Assembly: GCA_004151065.3 (NCBI GenBank)
Contig: NWUY0300014386.1
Location: 10,412-26,864, forward strand
Direction of reading: 5' to 3'
DNA length: 16,453 bases
Source of the DNA: Larix sibirica
Taxonomy: Eukaryota; Streptophyta; Pinopsida; Pinales; Pinaceae
Shown here: piece after piece, positions 9,501-16,453 of the stretch
Position numbering within the stretch: the first letter of the stretch is position 1
Layout of the letters: every line of letters begins with the position of its first letter
The notes under the pieces: generated by a model
What the model saw: only the letters and a program-made list of their open reading frames with translations
Database searches by the model: none
What the model was told of the DNA's origin: nothing
Program-made: the position numbers and the translations under genes

Positions 9501-10440
9501 ATGAATTACACATGGGAAGGTTGATATCATGTTAGGATGCTTTGAAATTCAATGAAAGAGGCTAAATGCGCGACCATCCGACGGTTTTTGTCTGGAATTC
9601 AATGAAATTTTGTCCTACACTCAAACCATTTTTTAGTGTAGAAATAGATTTAGCACTCATGAAAACCCCCCAAAGCACCCAATTTATTCAAGTTTAACAA
9701 TTGTGTTAATGAATACTTTATTTTCGGATTCTATCAAAAATTAGCCAAAAAAAAGAAGAAAAGGAAAAGAAAAACGTCTCCTGTTTAAACTACTCTAAAT
9801 TCAATTAGTATATTAGAAGACCATTTAAAAAGCAACTTTTCCCACATATCAAGGACACCAAAAAGTCTACATTCATGCCATCTACACTTAGCAATAAACT
9901 AGAAATTACAAATATTTATCTTGGTTTTTCAGTGACATATTGATGTTTTAAGGAAACATATATGCGTGACCCTAAACTTGTTTGAATTGAGCTTGCTATC
10001 TACAAAAGAAATGAAATGTGAGTTTGCTAAAGGATATCTTAAATACTTAGAATGTATCATCTCAATTAAAAGAGTGAAAATATATTTATAAAGAATCCAA
10101 CTTATATGAGGGGTGGTAGGTGCCGAGGGTTATGATTGACCTTAGAGGAAAGGAAGTGATTGTTTTCTTAGGGATTTTAGAAGTACTATTAATACTTTCG
10201 CTGAGATTTATGTTCTATATTATGGATTGGAGATAGCCTCGTCAACAAGGTAGGAATTTGGAAAAGTTTCCACCTGTCAAAAATGACGGTTTGGACACTA
10301 AATAAAGACGTTTTTTATGTTCCTTTTGTTTTTCTTGACGGGAAGTTTAAAATTTAAACTGTATTTGACGGACAAAATAACCCATGACAGACATTTTGCC
10401 CAACAAATTTTAACCCTACTCATCAGTAACAATGTTTTGA
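9501..10440. other. AT-rich intergenic DNA, no gene recognised
   Basis: The stretch includes a purine-rich run at about 9746-9776 and a 17-bp palindrome at 10344-10360 (AGTTTAAA, A, TTTAAACT). The sequence GACGG appears several times between 10283 and 10371. The motif AATTCAATGAAA occurs twice near 9543 and 9596. No open frame or element boundary could be supported. Confidence 0.4.
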
Positions 10441-10552
10441 TTGATGATTTTTAGATATTCTCTCATGATCATTAAACAATTTTATATTGGATCCTTTGAG
10501 CCTCTCTCAATTCAAAAACATATTCTCATCAAAATAGAACGGAACCTTAGCA

Positions 10553-11091
10553 ATGGGTTTGAGCTTCCTCATATCCATCAACATGAGGACAAGACAATTG
10601 GTTTTAGTGTCATTTCAATTAATGGTAATAATATTGAATTATGCATGGATCAACATGGCACGTGGTGGTGATTTTTCGTGGCCGGATTTAGGACTTAAAC
10701 ACTTATTTCGCACATTTTCAATATCCTTTCCTTGCGTTACTCGACTGACCTATCATATCTTGGCTTCTCCGGTTCACTCGAGGGAAATAATGGCATTCGA
10801 AGTGGTTAACATGTGGTTAAGGCATTTCAACAAAAGTTGGTAACCATTTTCATTCGACGATTGGCATCTATGCGATCGGTGTCAGGCTTTCAGGGGATTG
10901 TGGGGACCTATGTTCACGGTTGGCATTTTGTTGTAAGGTGGTCATGCCTGGACAGTGGGAAGAAGAAGTGGCAATTTTCCTTCAATACAGCAACTCTGTT
11001 TTTGAGGTGTTATTGTTCTGAGAGGTTGTTGGGTGAGTTTAAGGGGTATGTGAAGAATTTGCAATTCATCGACTCCTTAGAGCAAGAGTAG
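10553..11091 (+). pseudogene. GC-richer coding-like block, unknown
   Basis: GC content rises visibly here relative to the flanks. Overlapping plus-strand frames are open at 10553-10843 and 10813-11091. The second contains VSGFQGIVGTYVHGWHFVVR and a C-terminal segment rich in charged residues. The frames overlap by 31 bp in different phases, and neither carries a motif I can name. A retrotransposon gag-like or gene fragment is possible because the neighbouring 11196-11370 sequence can be read as a charged Glu/Arg-rich peptide, but this is inference. There is no splice or promoter context to support an intact gene. Confidence 0.2.
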
Positions 11092-11195
11092 GATGGCAAA
11101 ATTCCAAGAAGGAGCAATGGATTTGCAGTGTGTAGTGGGGGAGATACCAGGCTTAAGGAAGATCGTGCAATGAGTTGGAAGGCAGCTAGAATGAA

Positions 11196-11370
11196 TTGAA
11201 CAAATGTTGGAGCATGAGTTTCCAAGCAGAGATCGAGGACAGGCTCGAAAGGTGGGTTAGCATAGGAAGAAAAGATGGTACAGTAGTTGAACAAATGTTG
11301 GAGCATGAGTTTCCAAGGAGAGATCGAGGACAGGCTCGAAAGGTGGGTTAGCATAGGAAGAAAAGATGGT
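11196..11370 (+). repeat. 91-bp tandem duplication, nearly identical copies
   Basis: Copies at 11196-11279 and 11287-11370 are identical at 83 of 84 positions (AAGCAGAG versus AAGGAGAG), separated by 7 unmatched bases. The period is 91 bp, which is not a multiple of three, so it would shift any reading frame crossing it. In one plus-strand phase the region reads as a charged peptide with EIEDRLERWVSIGRKDG. The near-identity suggests this is among the youngest duplications in the window. Confidence 0.93.
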
Positions 11371-11609
11371 GAAGTATTTGAGTGGGGACTTCTCTAATTT
11401 AAATTCTATGGATCTGGGTATTGTGTAATATGTTGCATTGGTATCCAGGGGGTAGAGCAATTGGTAATGAGTAAATGAGATGAGAAGTTGTAAATGGAAG
11501 GTGATAAGTTCAGATCCTTATAGGTTAATAGGTAAAAGGGGAAGGTCTTAGTTAGTGTTGGGCCACTCACATGTTGGGATAATGAAGGAAACTTATTTTC
11601 TCAAAAGAA

Positions 11610-11825
11610 TTATAGTGACAAATTAGAGAAGAAGAAAAATTGAATTAATGCAAAGTAAGGTTTTCCACAAAGGCCAGAGTATGCCAAGATCCTCAAGGTA
11701 TCTAAACCTTGCAAGGAATTATTGTTGGGTATGAATTCATTAACGTGGTCACTATCATCAGATTCATTATTGGGTATGAATTCATTAACGTGGTCACTAT
11801 CATTAGTTTCACGAATGTATATCAA
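11610..11825 (-). CDS. Hypothetical 71-codon frame with duplicated acidic segment
   Basis: A minus-strand open frame, probably beginning at a non-ATG codon, carries an in-frame 15-residue duplication built on DSDHVNEFIPNN. The remainder turns hydrophobic and Phe-rich toward the end. Preserved phase across the 45-bp duplication and the acidic composition hint at former coding sequence. The frame is short, has no domain, and both ends run into AT-rich DNA. It could be an exon fragment or chance. Confidence 0.17.
   Translation of the reverse strand: MIYIRETNDSDHVNEFIPNNESDDSDHVNEFIPNNNSLQGLDTLRILAYSGLCGKPYFALIQFFFFSNLSL
11721..11810 (+). repeat. 45-bp tandem duplication
   Basis: Units at 11721-11765 and 11766-11810 share an almost unbroken core from TTGGGTATGAATTCATTAAC through TCACTATCAT. 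Mismatches cluster at the edges. The unit is a multiple of three and keeps the minus-strand frame at 11610-11825 open. Confidence 0.92.
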
Positions 11826-12820
11826 TGATTTATATTGTGATTGGAATTATAATACCTAATGGGGAATGGGGATAGTTGGGAAATATTTATAAGGATAATG
11901 CTAACTTAGAATAATCTTGAGCCATCTACTAAGTAAATATAGTGGGTAAGTTGACAAACAAAATTGTTGAATCAATTGAAACAAGAGGGAAACTCACTAA
12001 GTTAGAATAGGCATGAATTAATAGTCAAGGAAGACCATATAAAAGGATTGCCTGAACACATTTGAAGGTAGGAGAGATCAGTGAGAGAGATCACTCTAGA
12101 GCAAGCTAGAACACTCATCCCATAGAGGAAAAATGAAGGATTCATCACTTTATATATCTAGCTTGTTTTCTTCCTAAATTTTATGATCATCCTTATGTAC
12201 TCCACATATTTTCTTCAAGTCCTTTAGATCAGGGTGTCTATGATAGACTGTTGTTGTGTCCCCCTATAGTTATTTTATATCATATATTGTGGAGCTATTG
12301 ATAATTTTTTAATTAAAGATTCCTACAATTTTCTACCTCGATGCAAAAAAATGGAAGGCCTTCATGCACCTTTCATATTGCAATGATATGTGTGATTGCT
12401 TATTTGCCTTTCTCTTTTGCATATGAGTTATTGGATCCATAACTAGATTCTTCTATACTTTTAATGTTTTAGCTAAATTTCTTTCCATAAAAGAAACAAT
12501 AATTTTTAAAAAATACATATATCAAGCATACCTCTATTACCGCTATCCAATGCCCCCAAATCATCATATTGGGAGTTAGCTACACTTGCTAGAATTCTTG
12601 CCTTAACTAGAAGAAAAAATGTTTTTGCATGCTTTGCCTCCCAATTGAATCTCTCTAAAGGAAGCTACCTTTAGTCTCCAATACTTTTATGGTCAATAAT
12701 GTTTTTTTGTAAGGTTTCATTCAAGAATGAAATCTTATGAGTCCCTCTAAAACAAAAATATGCAAGTACGATGACAAGAGACAAAACCAGGTCTAGTTTA
12801 TATAAAATATACACTTATAC
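11826..12820. other. AT-rich intergenic DNA, weak TATA-like site only
   Basis: A CATATAAAAGG motif at about 12036-12046 is followed by a purine-rich GAGAGATCAGTGAGAGAGATC segment, and it could be a TATA box of an old promoter or LTR. No open frame longer than a few codons follows the first downstream ATG near 12133. I see no gene in this interval. Confidence 0.35.
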
Positions 12821-12930
12821 CTTCGCGCAGTTCCATATCCATTTCCAGCTCGCTCTGAAATTGGCTCTGAAGTTGGAGAACAAATTTGAACTCAAACTAT
12901 AACCGGTACCAGGTTGGCATTTTGGAAGAT
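12821..12930 (-). pseudogene. Exon-like island with splice-donor consensus
   Basis: On the minus strand, a locally GC-richer segment with CpG ends in AAG followed by GTATAAGT at 12813-12820, a good plant 5' splice-donor match. Two frames are open across it: one reads QLQSQFQSELEMDMELREG, the other SNFRANFRASWKWIWNCAK. Both are stop-free for roughly 25-40 codons up to the junction. No start codon, acceptor or neighbouring exon was found, and I cannot name a family. It is most likely a gene or transposon fragment. Confidence 0.2.
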
Positions 12931-13232
12931 GAGCATCTCATAGTCATATTAGTCATATTAAGGTATTTTGGAATCCACAAATAACAACTCATAAATAACA
13001 CATAAAACTTGATTTCCAAAGATATAAAAACCAAGAAGAAAAAAAATCCTTAATTTTTTTCTTTCATAATTAATCTTTTTAAAAAATATTTTTCAAAATA
13101 ACCCATTTTAAACTTAAAATTATTGTAATTACCTATATTATTCCATACAAGACTCCCTTTATTTAGCCTCAAACATGATGAACACGACCTCATGTGAAAA
13201 AGGGAATTTTTGTTGTTTCTTAATCTTTATGA
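12931..13232. other. AT-rich intergenic DNA, no gene seen
   Basis: This interval contains a small GTCATATTA direct repeat near 12942-12960 and long A and T runs around 13037-13090. No reading frame or element was recognised. Confidence 0.5.
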
Positions 13233-13657
13233 CTATCTTTATTAGGGCTAGTTAGCTACAAGATTTGATTTTTTCCTCTAGGTTTGCCATCATCCATAAA
13301 CTACATAACTACTCTATTAGACTTGGAAACCCTTTGGTCATGGAATTTTTATCATTTTCAATATTTTCAATGTATACTTTGGGACATATGTTAAATGCTA
13401 GGCTTTGTTCATAGCAGCTATTTTATATGATCTACTTTGAATCTATCTTTATTGTGGCTACTTAGCTACAAGATTATATTTTTTCCTCTAGGTTTGTCAT
13501 CCATAAATTACATAACTACTTTATTGGACTTGTAGACCCTTTGGGTATGGGTTTTTTATCATTTTCAATGTATATTTTGGGACATGTGTTAAATGTTATT
13601 TGGGATCTATGTTAAATGTTAGGTTTTGTTCATGGCAGTTATTTATATGATATATTT
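13233..13657 (+). repeat. 210-bp imperfect tandem duplication
   Basis: Copy 1 is about 13233-13442 and copy 2 about 13443-13657. Matching blocks include CTATCTTTATT, TTAGCTACAAGATT, TTTTTCCTCTAGGTTTG, CATAACTACT.TATT and TTTGTTCAT.GCAG. Copy 2 contains a further short internal duplication of GTTAAATGTTA near 13586-13622. Many substitutions and several indels mark it as older than the duplication at 11196-11370. No coding frame is preserved. Confidence 0.88.
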
Positions 13658-13999
13658 TTATCGTTTAAATATCAATTTTATGGAAACATTTTAATAATAA
13701 TAATCATTATTTTTAGACACCAATTTATGATACCAATTTAGTGAATAAGACTTTATTGTTTGTGGAATGATTTAATTGTTAAAGTTTTAAAAGTGTGTAT
13801 ACTCTATCTCTTTTTTGAATTTGAACTTATAACTTTTAAAAAAAAATACATGTTCTTAACCATTAAACCAATTTATAAAAAATATACAAAATTTCAAATT
13901 ATACTGAATGTTTATCCAAAACAGCTAAAGTTCCTGCTTTGGCCTTCTTTGCCTCTGTGCTGATTCCTCCTTCTCAAACCCTGTGCTCGCTACAGATTT
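13658..13999. other. AT-rich spacer, no gene seen
   Basis: AT-rich sequence with an (AAT)n-like run near 13692 and a doubled ACCAATTTA at about 13719-13740. A 67-codon plus-strand frame at 13760-13963 is Phe/Lys/Ile-rich and looks like background. Composition becomes pyrimidine-rich toward 13930-14000, leading into the GC-rich island. Confidence 0.45.
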
Positions 14000-14440
14000 C
14001 ATCTTTCTTATTATAAGCTCCCAATTTGGTCTTGCTCTTCTCAGATCAATCAGAGTTAAATTCAGCGTTGTAATCCCACTGATCTGGCCACGTTAGTCCT
14101 GTAGAATTGCTGGACTGGCGATCGAATTTAGGTGCCATCTCAATGGAATTAGCAGTCATGGCCATAGAAAATTAAACTTAACTTATGTTGAAACTGAGAC
14201 CGAGACCCTGAGGATCGATGGATGGATACACAGGAATAGGAAATCCGGTTGCTCGCAGACTGTATATACCTCCACGGGGGCGCAAATACGAGTTTATACA
14301 CACCACGTCAGAGAGTTATCACTTCCCCTCTTCGTGAGGTCGGGAGGGTGGCTACAAAGTTGGCACAGGTGTGGCTGTGGATTACTAATAGAGAGGTTTC
14401 TACAAGCTTTTTGGAAGGATGTTGGAGGATCATAAAAAAT
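14000..14440 (+). other. GC- and CpG-rich island, possible gene 5' end or fragment
   Basis: Lines across 14221-14400 are about 47-53% GC by count, well above the flanks, and contain many CpGs. The left part is pyrimidine-rich like a plant 5' leader. One plus-strand phase is stop-free for 112 codons (14097-14432) but has no ATG. In another phase an ATG at 14218 opens a 39-residue frame ending at 14337 that contains GNPVARRLYIPPRGRKYEFI. Neither matches a protein I recognise. The island could be a first exon, a fragment of a gene, or part of an unrecognised element next to the copia remnant. Confidence 0.3.
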
Positions 14441-14530
14441 TTACACTTAAAGATATTTGATAGTGCTTGATATATCTAGGTTTAAGATGAAATCAATATA
14501 ATTTTATTTTTTTGTTTTTAAGGACATCAT

Positions 14531-14546
14531 GTGTGTGTGTGTGTGT
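14531..14546 (+). repeat. (GT)8 microsatellite
   Basis: Eight uninterrupted GT units lie between the GC-rich island and the left edge of the copia remnant. The motif CATGTTACA occurs twice just to the right (14560-14568 and 14589-14597). Confidence 0.95.
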
Positions 14547-14660
14547 TTTATAAGAACGCCATGTTACACATAACATTATACAACGTTACATGTTACAAGA
14601 TCTCCCTCATACTGGGTTGTAGAACCCCTTTGGGCGCAAAAATCGGTCAAGATAATATTA

Positions 14661-15302
14661 ATANAATCATATCATCAACATATAAACAAACAATCATATT
14701 TTTACCTTGTTGATTTGTTTTTGTGTAGAGAGTGGGCTCATTACTGCTCCTACTAATTCCATTATTGAGCAAGTAAGAGTCATTTCTATTGCACCATACT
14801 CTTGGGGCTTCATTTAAACCATACAATGCTTTCTTAAACTTATAAACTTTGTTTTCTTGGCCTTTTAATTCAAATCATGGCTGTTGATTCATGTACACCT
14901 CTTTATCCAATATGACATTAGGGAAGGATAAATGCACATCCATCTAGTATACTGGCCACTTATTCTAGGTTGCAATAGTTTACACCATTCTAATGGTGTC
15001 TAACCTTTCTACTAGAGCAAAATTTTCTCCATAATCAACTCCTGGTTGTTGAGAAAATCCTTTGGAAACAAGTCTTGCATTATGCTTCTCCACCTTTCTT
15101 TTCTCATTTAGTTTTGTCTTATAAACCCACTTGAAACCAATGATGGTTTTGTTTTCTGATAACTCAACAAGATCCCATGTCTTGTTCCTTTCAAGGCCTT
15201 AGTTTCATTATTCATGGTTTGCACCCAATGCTCTTCCTTCACTGCTTCTTTGTAATATGTGGGATGACAGGATAATAATGCAAAGTGAGTTTGTTGATTC
15301 AC
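14661..15302 (-). pseudogene. Copia reverse transcriptase, frameshifted and 3'-truncated
   Basis: This is an RVT_2-type reverse transcriptase, which copies element RNA into DNA. It begins with the TYYKEAVKEEHWVQTMNNE block (about 15200-15258). A one-base loss near 15181-15196 shifts the frame; after it the reading continues with ARLVSKGFSQQPGVDYGENF (about 15020-15085), KKALYGL (about 14815-14835) and YVDDM (Asp pair at 14671-14676). Stops in the downstream frame are TAA 14980-14982, TAG 14965-14967, TAG 14944-14946 and TGA 14875-14877. The two TAGs fall in the NKWPVY-MDV neighbourhood, where relatives carry Gln. Similarity ends within a few codons of YVDDM, so the thumb and RNase H are missing. 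Confidence 0.96.
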
Positions 15303-15644
15303 TTCAGCTTCCTACTCATAAATTTCTCTTGGGCTCTTTGTTCTCTAGTTTCTGCCAATGAATACTAAATCAGTGCTTGAATAAGAACTATTTGTTGGTT
15401 GTTCTTCTTGTCTCTATACTTGCAATCTTGGCAACTATTCATCTATTTGAAGAGATAGACTTTGACTGTCCACAACATCATTTTCTTGTTCACGCCATGA
15501 ATTGTACTCTAAGATTTTGACATCTCTGCTTACCACAAACTTCTTGCTAATTAGATTATATAGTTTGTAGGCTTTGGATTGTTCACGACATCCAATAAAA
15601 ATACATTTTTCACTCTTTTTTCCTAGCTTCTTTCTCATCTCCTA
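15303..15644 (-). pseudogene. Copia integrase C-terminal region and linker, stops
   Basis: The frame continues from the core with a typical copia integrase C-terminal block: RKKLGKKSEKCIFIGC, then KAYKLYNLISKKFVVSRDV. After this comes a low-complexity polar linker, usual between integrase and reverse transcriptase. In-frame TAG codons occur at 15642-15644, 15435-15437, 15414-15416, 15345-15347 and 15312-15314. No TAA or TGA occurs in this frame here. Confidence 0.93.
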
Positions 15645-16177
15645 TGGAACATCTGCATATGCTATGCATCCAAAAAAAATGAAATGAAAAGCATTTTTCT
15701 TTGTGCCACTCCATGCTTCTTGTGGTACTTTGTTTTTTACACATGTTGTAGGAGATCTGTTTAGTATGTATATTGAACATGCAACAACTTCAACCCAAAC
15801 TTCATTGGACAAATTCTTGGATTTAAAGATACTTTTGGCCATGTTCATGATGGTCTGATTCTTTCTTTCAGCCACTCCATTCTATTGTGGAGTATATCTT
15901 ACTATAAATTGTCTCTCAATGGCCTGTTGTCTACAAAAATATGCAATCTCTTTTGATTCATACTCACCACCTCCATCTAATATGAGAACTTTGATGTAAT
16001 TTCCACTCTATTTTACAACTAGAGACTTGAATTCTATGAACTTTAAGAAAGTTTCATAATCATTCTTGAGAAGATATATCCAAATTTTCCTGTTGAAATC
16101 ATCAATAAAATTGAAGAAATAATAGCTACCACCTATGGACAGATTTTGCATGGAACCATAGAGGTATGTATGAAATA
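15645..16177 (-). pseudogene. Copia integrase catalytic core (DDE), first Asp lost, stops
   Basis: This is an rve-type integrase core, which cleaves and joins element DNA into the host genome. The second Asp (15975-15977, in LILDGGGEY) and the Glu (15867-15869, in GVAERKN) are kept and separated by exactly 35 residues, the DD35E spacing. The first Asp, expected in the HTDxxG motif, is Tyr here (codon 16164-16166, HTYLYG). In-frame TAG stops lie at 16008-16010 and 15882-15884, the latter inside the conserved TPQ-NGVAER block. Beyond the Glu, the typical WVEVVACSIYILNRSPT segment and FFGCIAYADVP follow up to a TAG at 15642-15644. Confidence 0.96.
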
Positions 16178-16442
16178 GCTTAACACATGTTCTTTTTCTC
16201 TATAGGAGGCTTCTAGAAAGTTGTCCCTTTGATGCTTTCCTAGGATACAAATTTCACAAGAACTGGTTTCTCCATTCATGCATGGAAAATCCCTTAACCA
16301 TTGACTGTTTTTGCAAGTGTTCAAGACTTCTAAAGGGTAGATGACCATATATGCAATGCCACAACCAGGTCTCATTTGTGCTAGATACATTATGTGCATA
16401 TGACTGTGATTGATTTACACTTCTTAAATTCAAAGGGAACAT
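16178..16442 (-). pseudogene. Copia gag-pre-integrase and integrase zinc finger, frameshifted
   Basis: The segment starts at MFPLNLRS, the usual lead-in to the gag-pre-integrase domain of copia polyproteins. The zinc-binding HHCC residues are all present: His codons at 16356-16358 and 16341-16343 (H-x4-H, in LWHCIYGHLP) and Cys codons at 16256-16258 and 16247-16249 (C-x2-C, in CEICILGKH). The His pair and Cys pair are in different frames because of an extra base, best placed in the A-run at 16286-16289 (a T-run on the coding strand). A compensating one-base loss near 16178-16183 returns the reading to the integrase-core frame. The domain normally binds zinc and helps integrase multimerise; this copy cannot be translated through. 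Confidence 0.93.
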
Positions 16443-16453
16443 TTTGTTTTGGT

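Larger units (their letters stand above)
14661..16453 (-). mobile_element. Ty1/copia LTR retrotransposon remnant, truncated at both visible ends
   Basis: Read on the minus strand from the right edge, the order is gag-pre-integrase/zinc finger, integrase core, integrase C-terminal region, linker, reverse transcriptase. Integrase before reverse transcriptase is the copia (Pseudoviridae-type) order and excludes Ty3/gypsy. Gag, protease and the 5' LTR would lie beyond 16453. On the left, similarity stops at about 14661, immediately after the reverse transcriptase YVDD motif. RNase H, polypurine tract and 3' LTR are absent. The copy is inactivated by three frameshifts, eleven in-frame stops and a lost catalytic residue. 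An N base falls at 14664. Confidence 0.97.

Noticed and set aside
11439-11458. TGGTATCC...AGAGC resembling an LTR-element primer binding site for initiator Met tRNA
   Set aside because: The match is split by about eight extra bases, and no LTR end (CA) or second LTR was found next to it.
12036-12120. TATA-like motif and purine-rich leader as a promoter
   Set aside because: The first downstream ATG gives only about 14 codons, and no gene or LTR boundary was found to support it.
16133-16399. Single 88-codon minus-strand frame starting at 16399 as a gene
   Set aside because: Its first part is an out-of-frame reading of the copia gag-pre-integrase segment. Only the middle is the true (shifted) polyprotein frame, so it is a by-product of two frameshifts.

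Overview
The window looks like intergenic DNA from a large plant nuclear genome. It is AT-rich throughout, has no intact gene, carries a decayed Ty1/copia retrotransposon at its right end, and is full of two-copy repeats. A seed plant with a big, repeat-rich genome (a gymnosperm, for example) fits, but nothing here fixes the species. Single N bases lie at 7973 and 14664.

Layout. 1-2900: AT-rich DNA with no gene seen; it contains one copy (326-452) of a dispersed repeat whose partner is at 7980-8107. 2900-5200: a roughly 250-bp duplicated segment, then two minus-strand stretches that read like decayed coding sequence (3356-3516 and 4191-4711), then a 36-bp minisatellite (5015-5122). 5288-5930: a pair of related direct repeats. 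5931-7550: AT-rich, nothing recognised. 7555-7888: a CpG-rich minisatellite built on the 7-mer CCGCAAT, the most distinctive non-transposon structure here. 8134-10440: AT-rich, with a 93-bp tandem duplication at 9321-9500. 10670-11520: a locally GC-richer plus-strand block with a stop-free stretch, an almost perfect 91-bp tandem duplication and a weak tRNA-like (SINE-type) promoter match. 11610-11825: a minus-strand reading frame with an in-frame 45-bp duplication. 12821-12930: a small exon-like island on the minus strand. 13233-13657: a 210-bp tandem duplication. 14000-14440: a GC-rich, CpG-containing island with a pyrimidine-rich leader. 14531-14546: (GT)8. 14661-16453: the copia element on the minus strand, entering from beyond the right edge. 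Its gag-pre-integrase/zinc-finger, integrase core, integrase C-terminal and reverse transcriptase regions are recognisable, and it stops abruptly just past the YVDD motif.

The copia copy is dead. It has three frameshifts and eleven in-frame stops, and its first integrase catalytic Asp is replaced by Tyr. Nine of the eleven stops are TAG, several at positions where relatives carry Gln. This fits decay by C-to-T change at CAG, a CHG methylation context in plants. I found no operon, defence system, CRISPR array, rRNA gene or convincing tRNA gene, and no novel functional system that the sequence can support.
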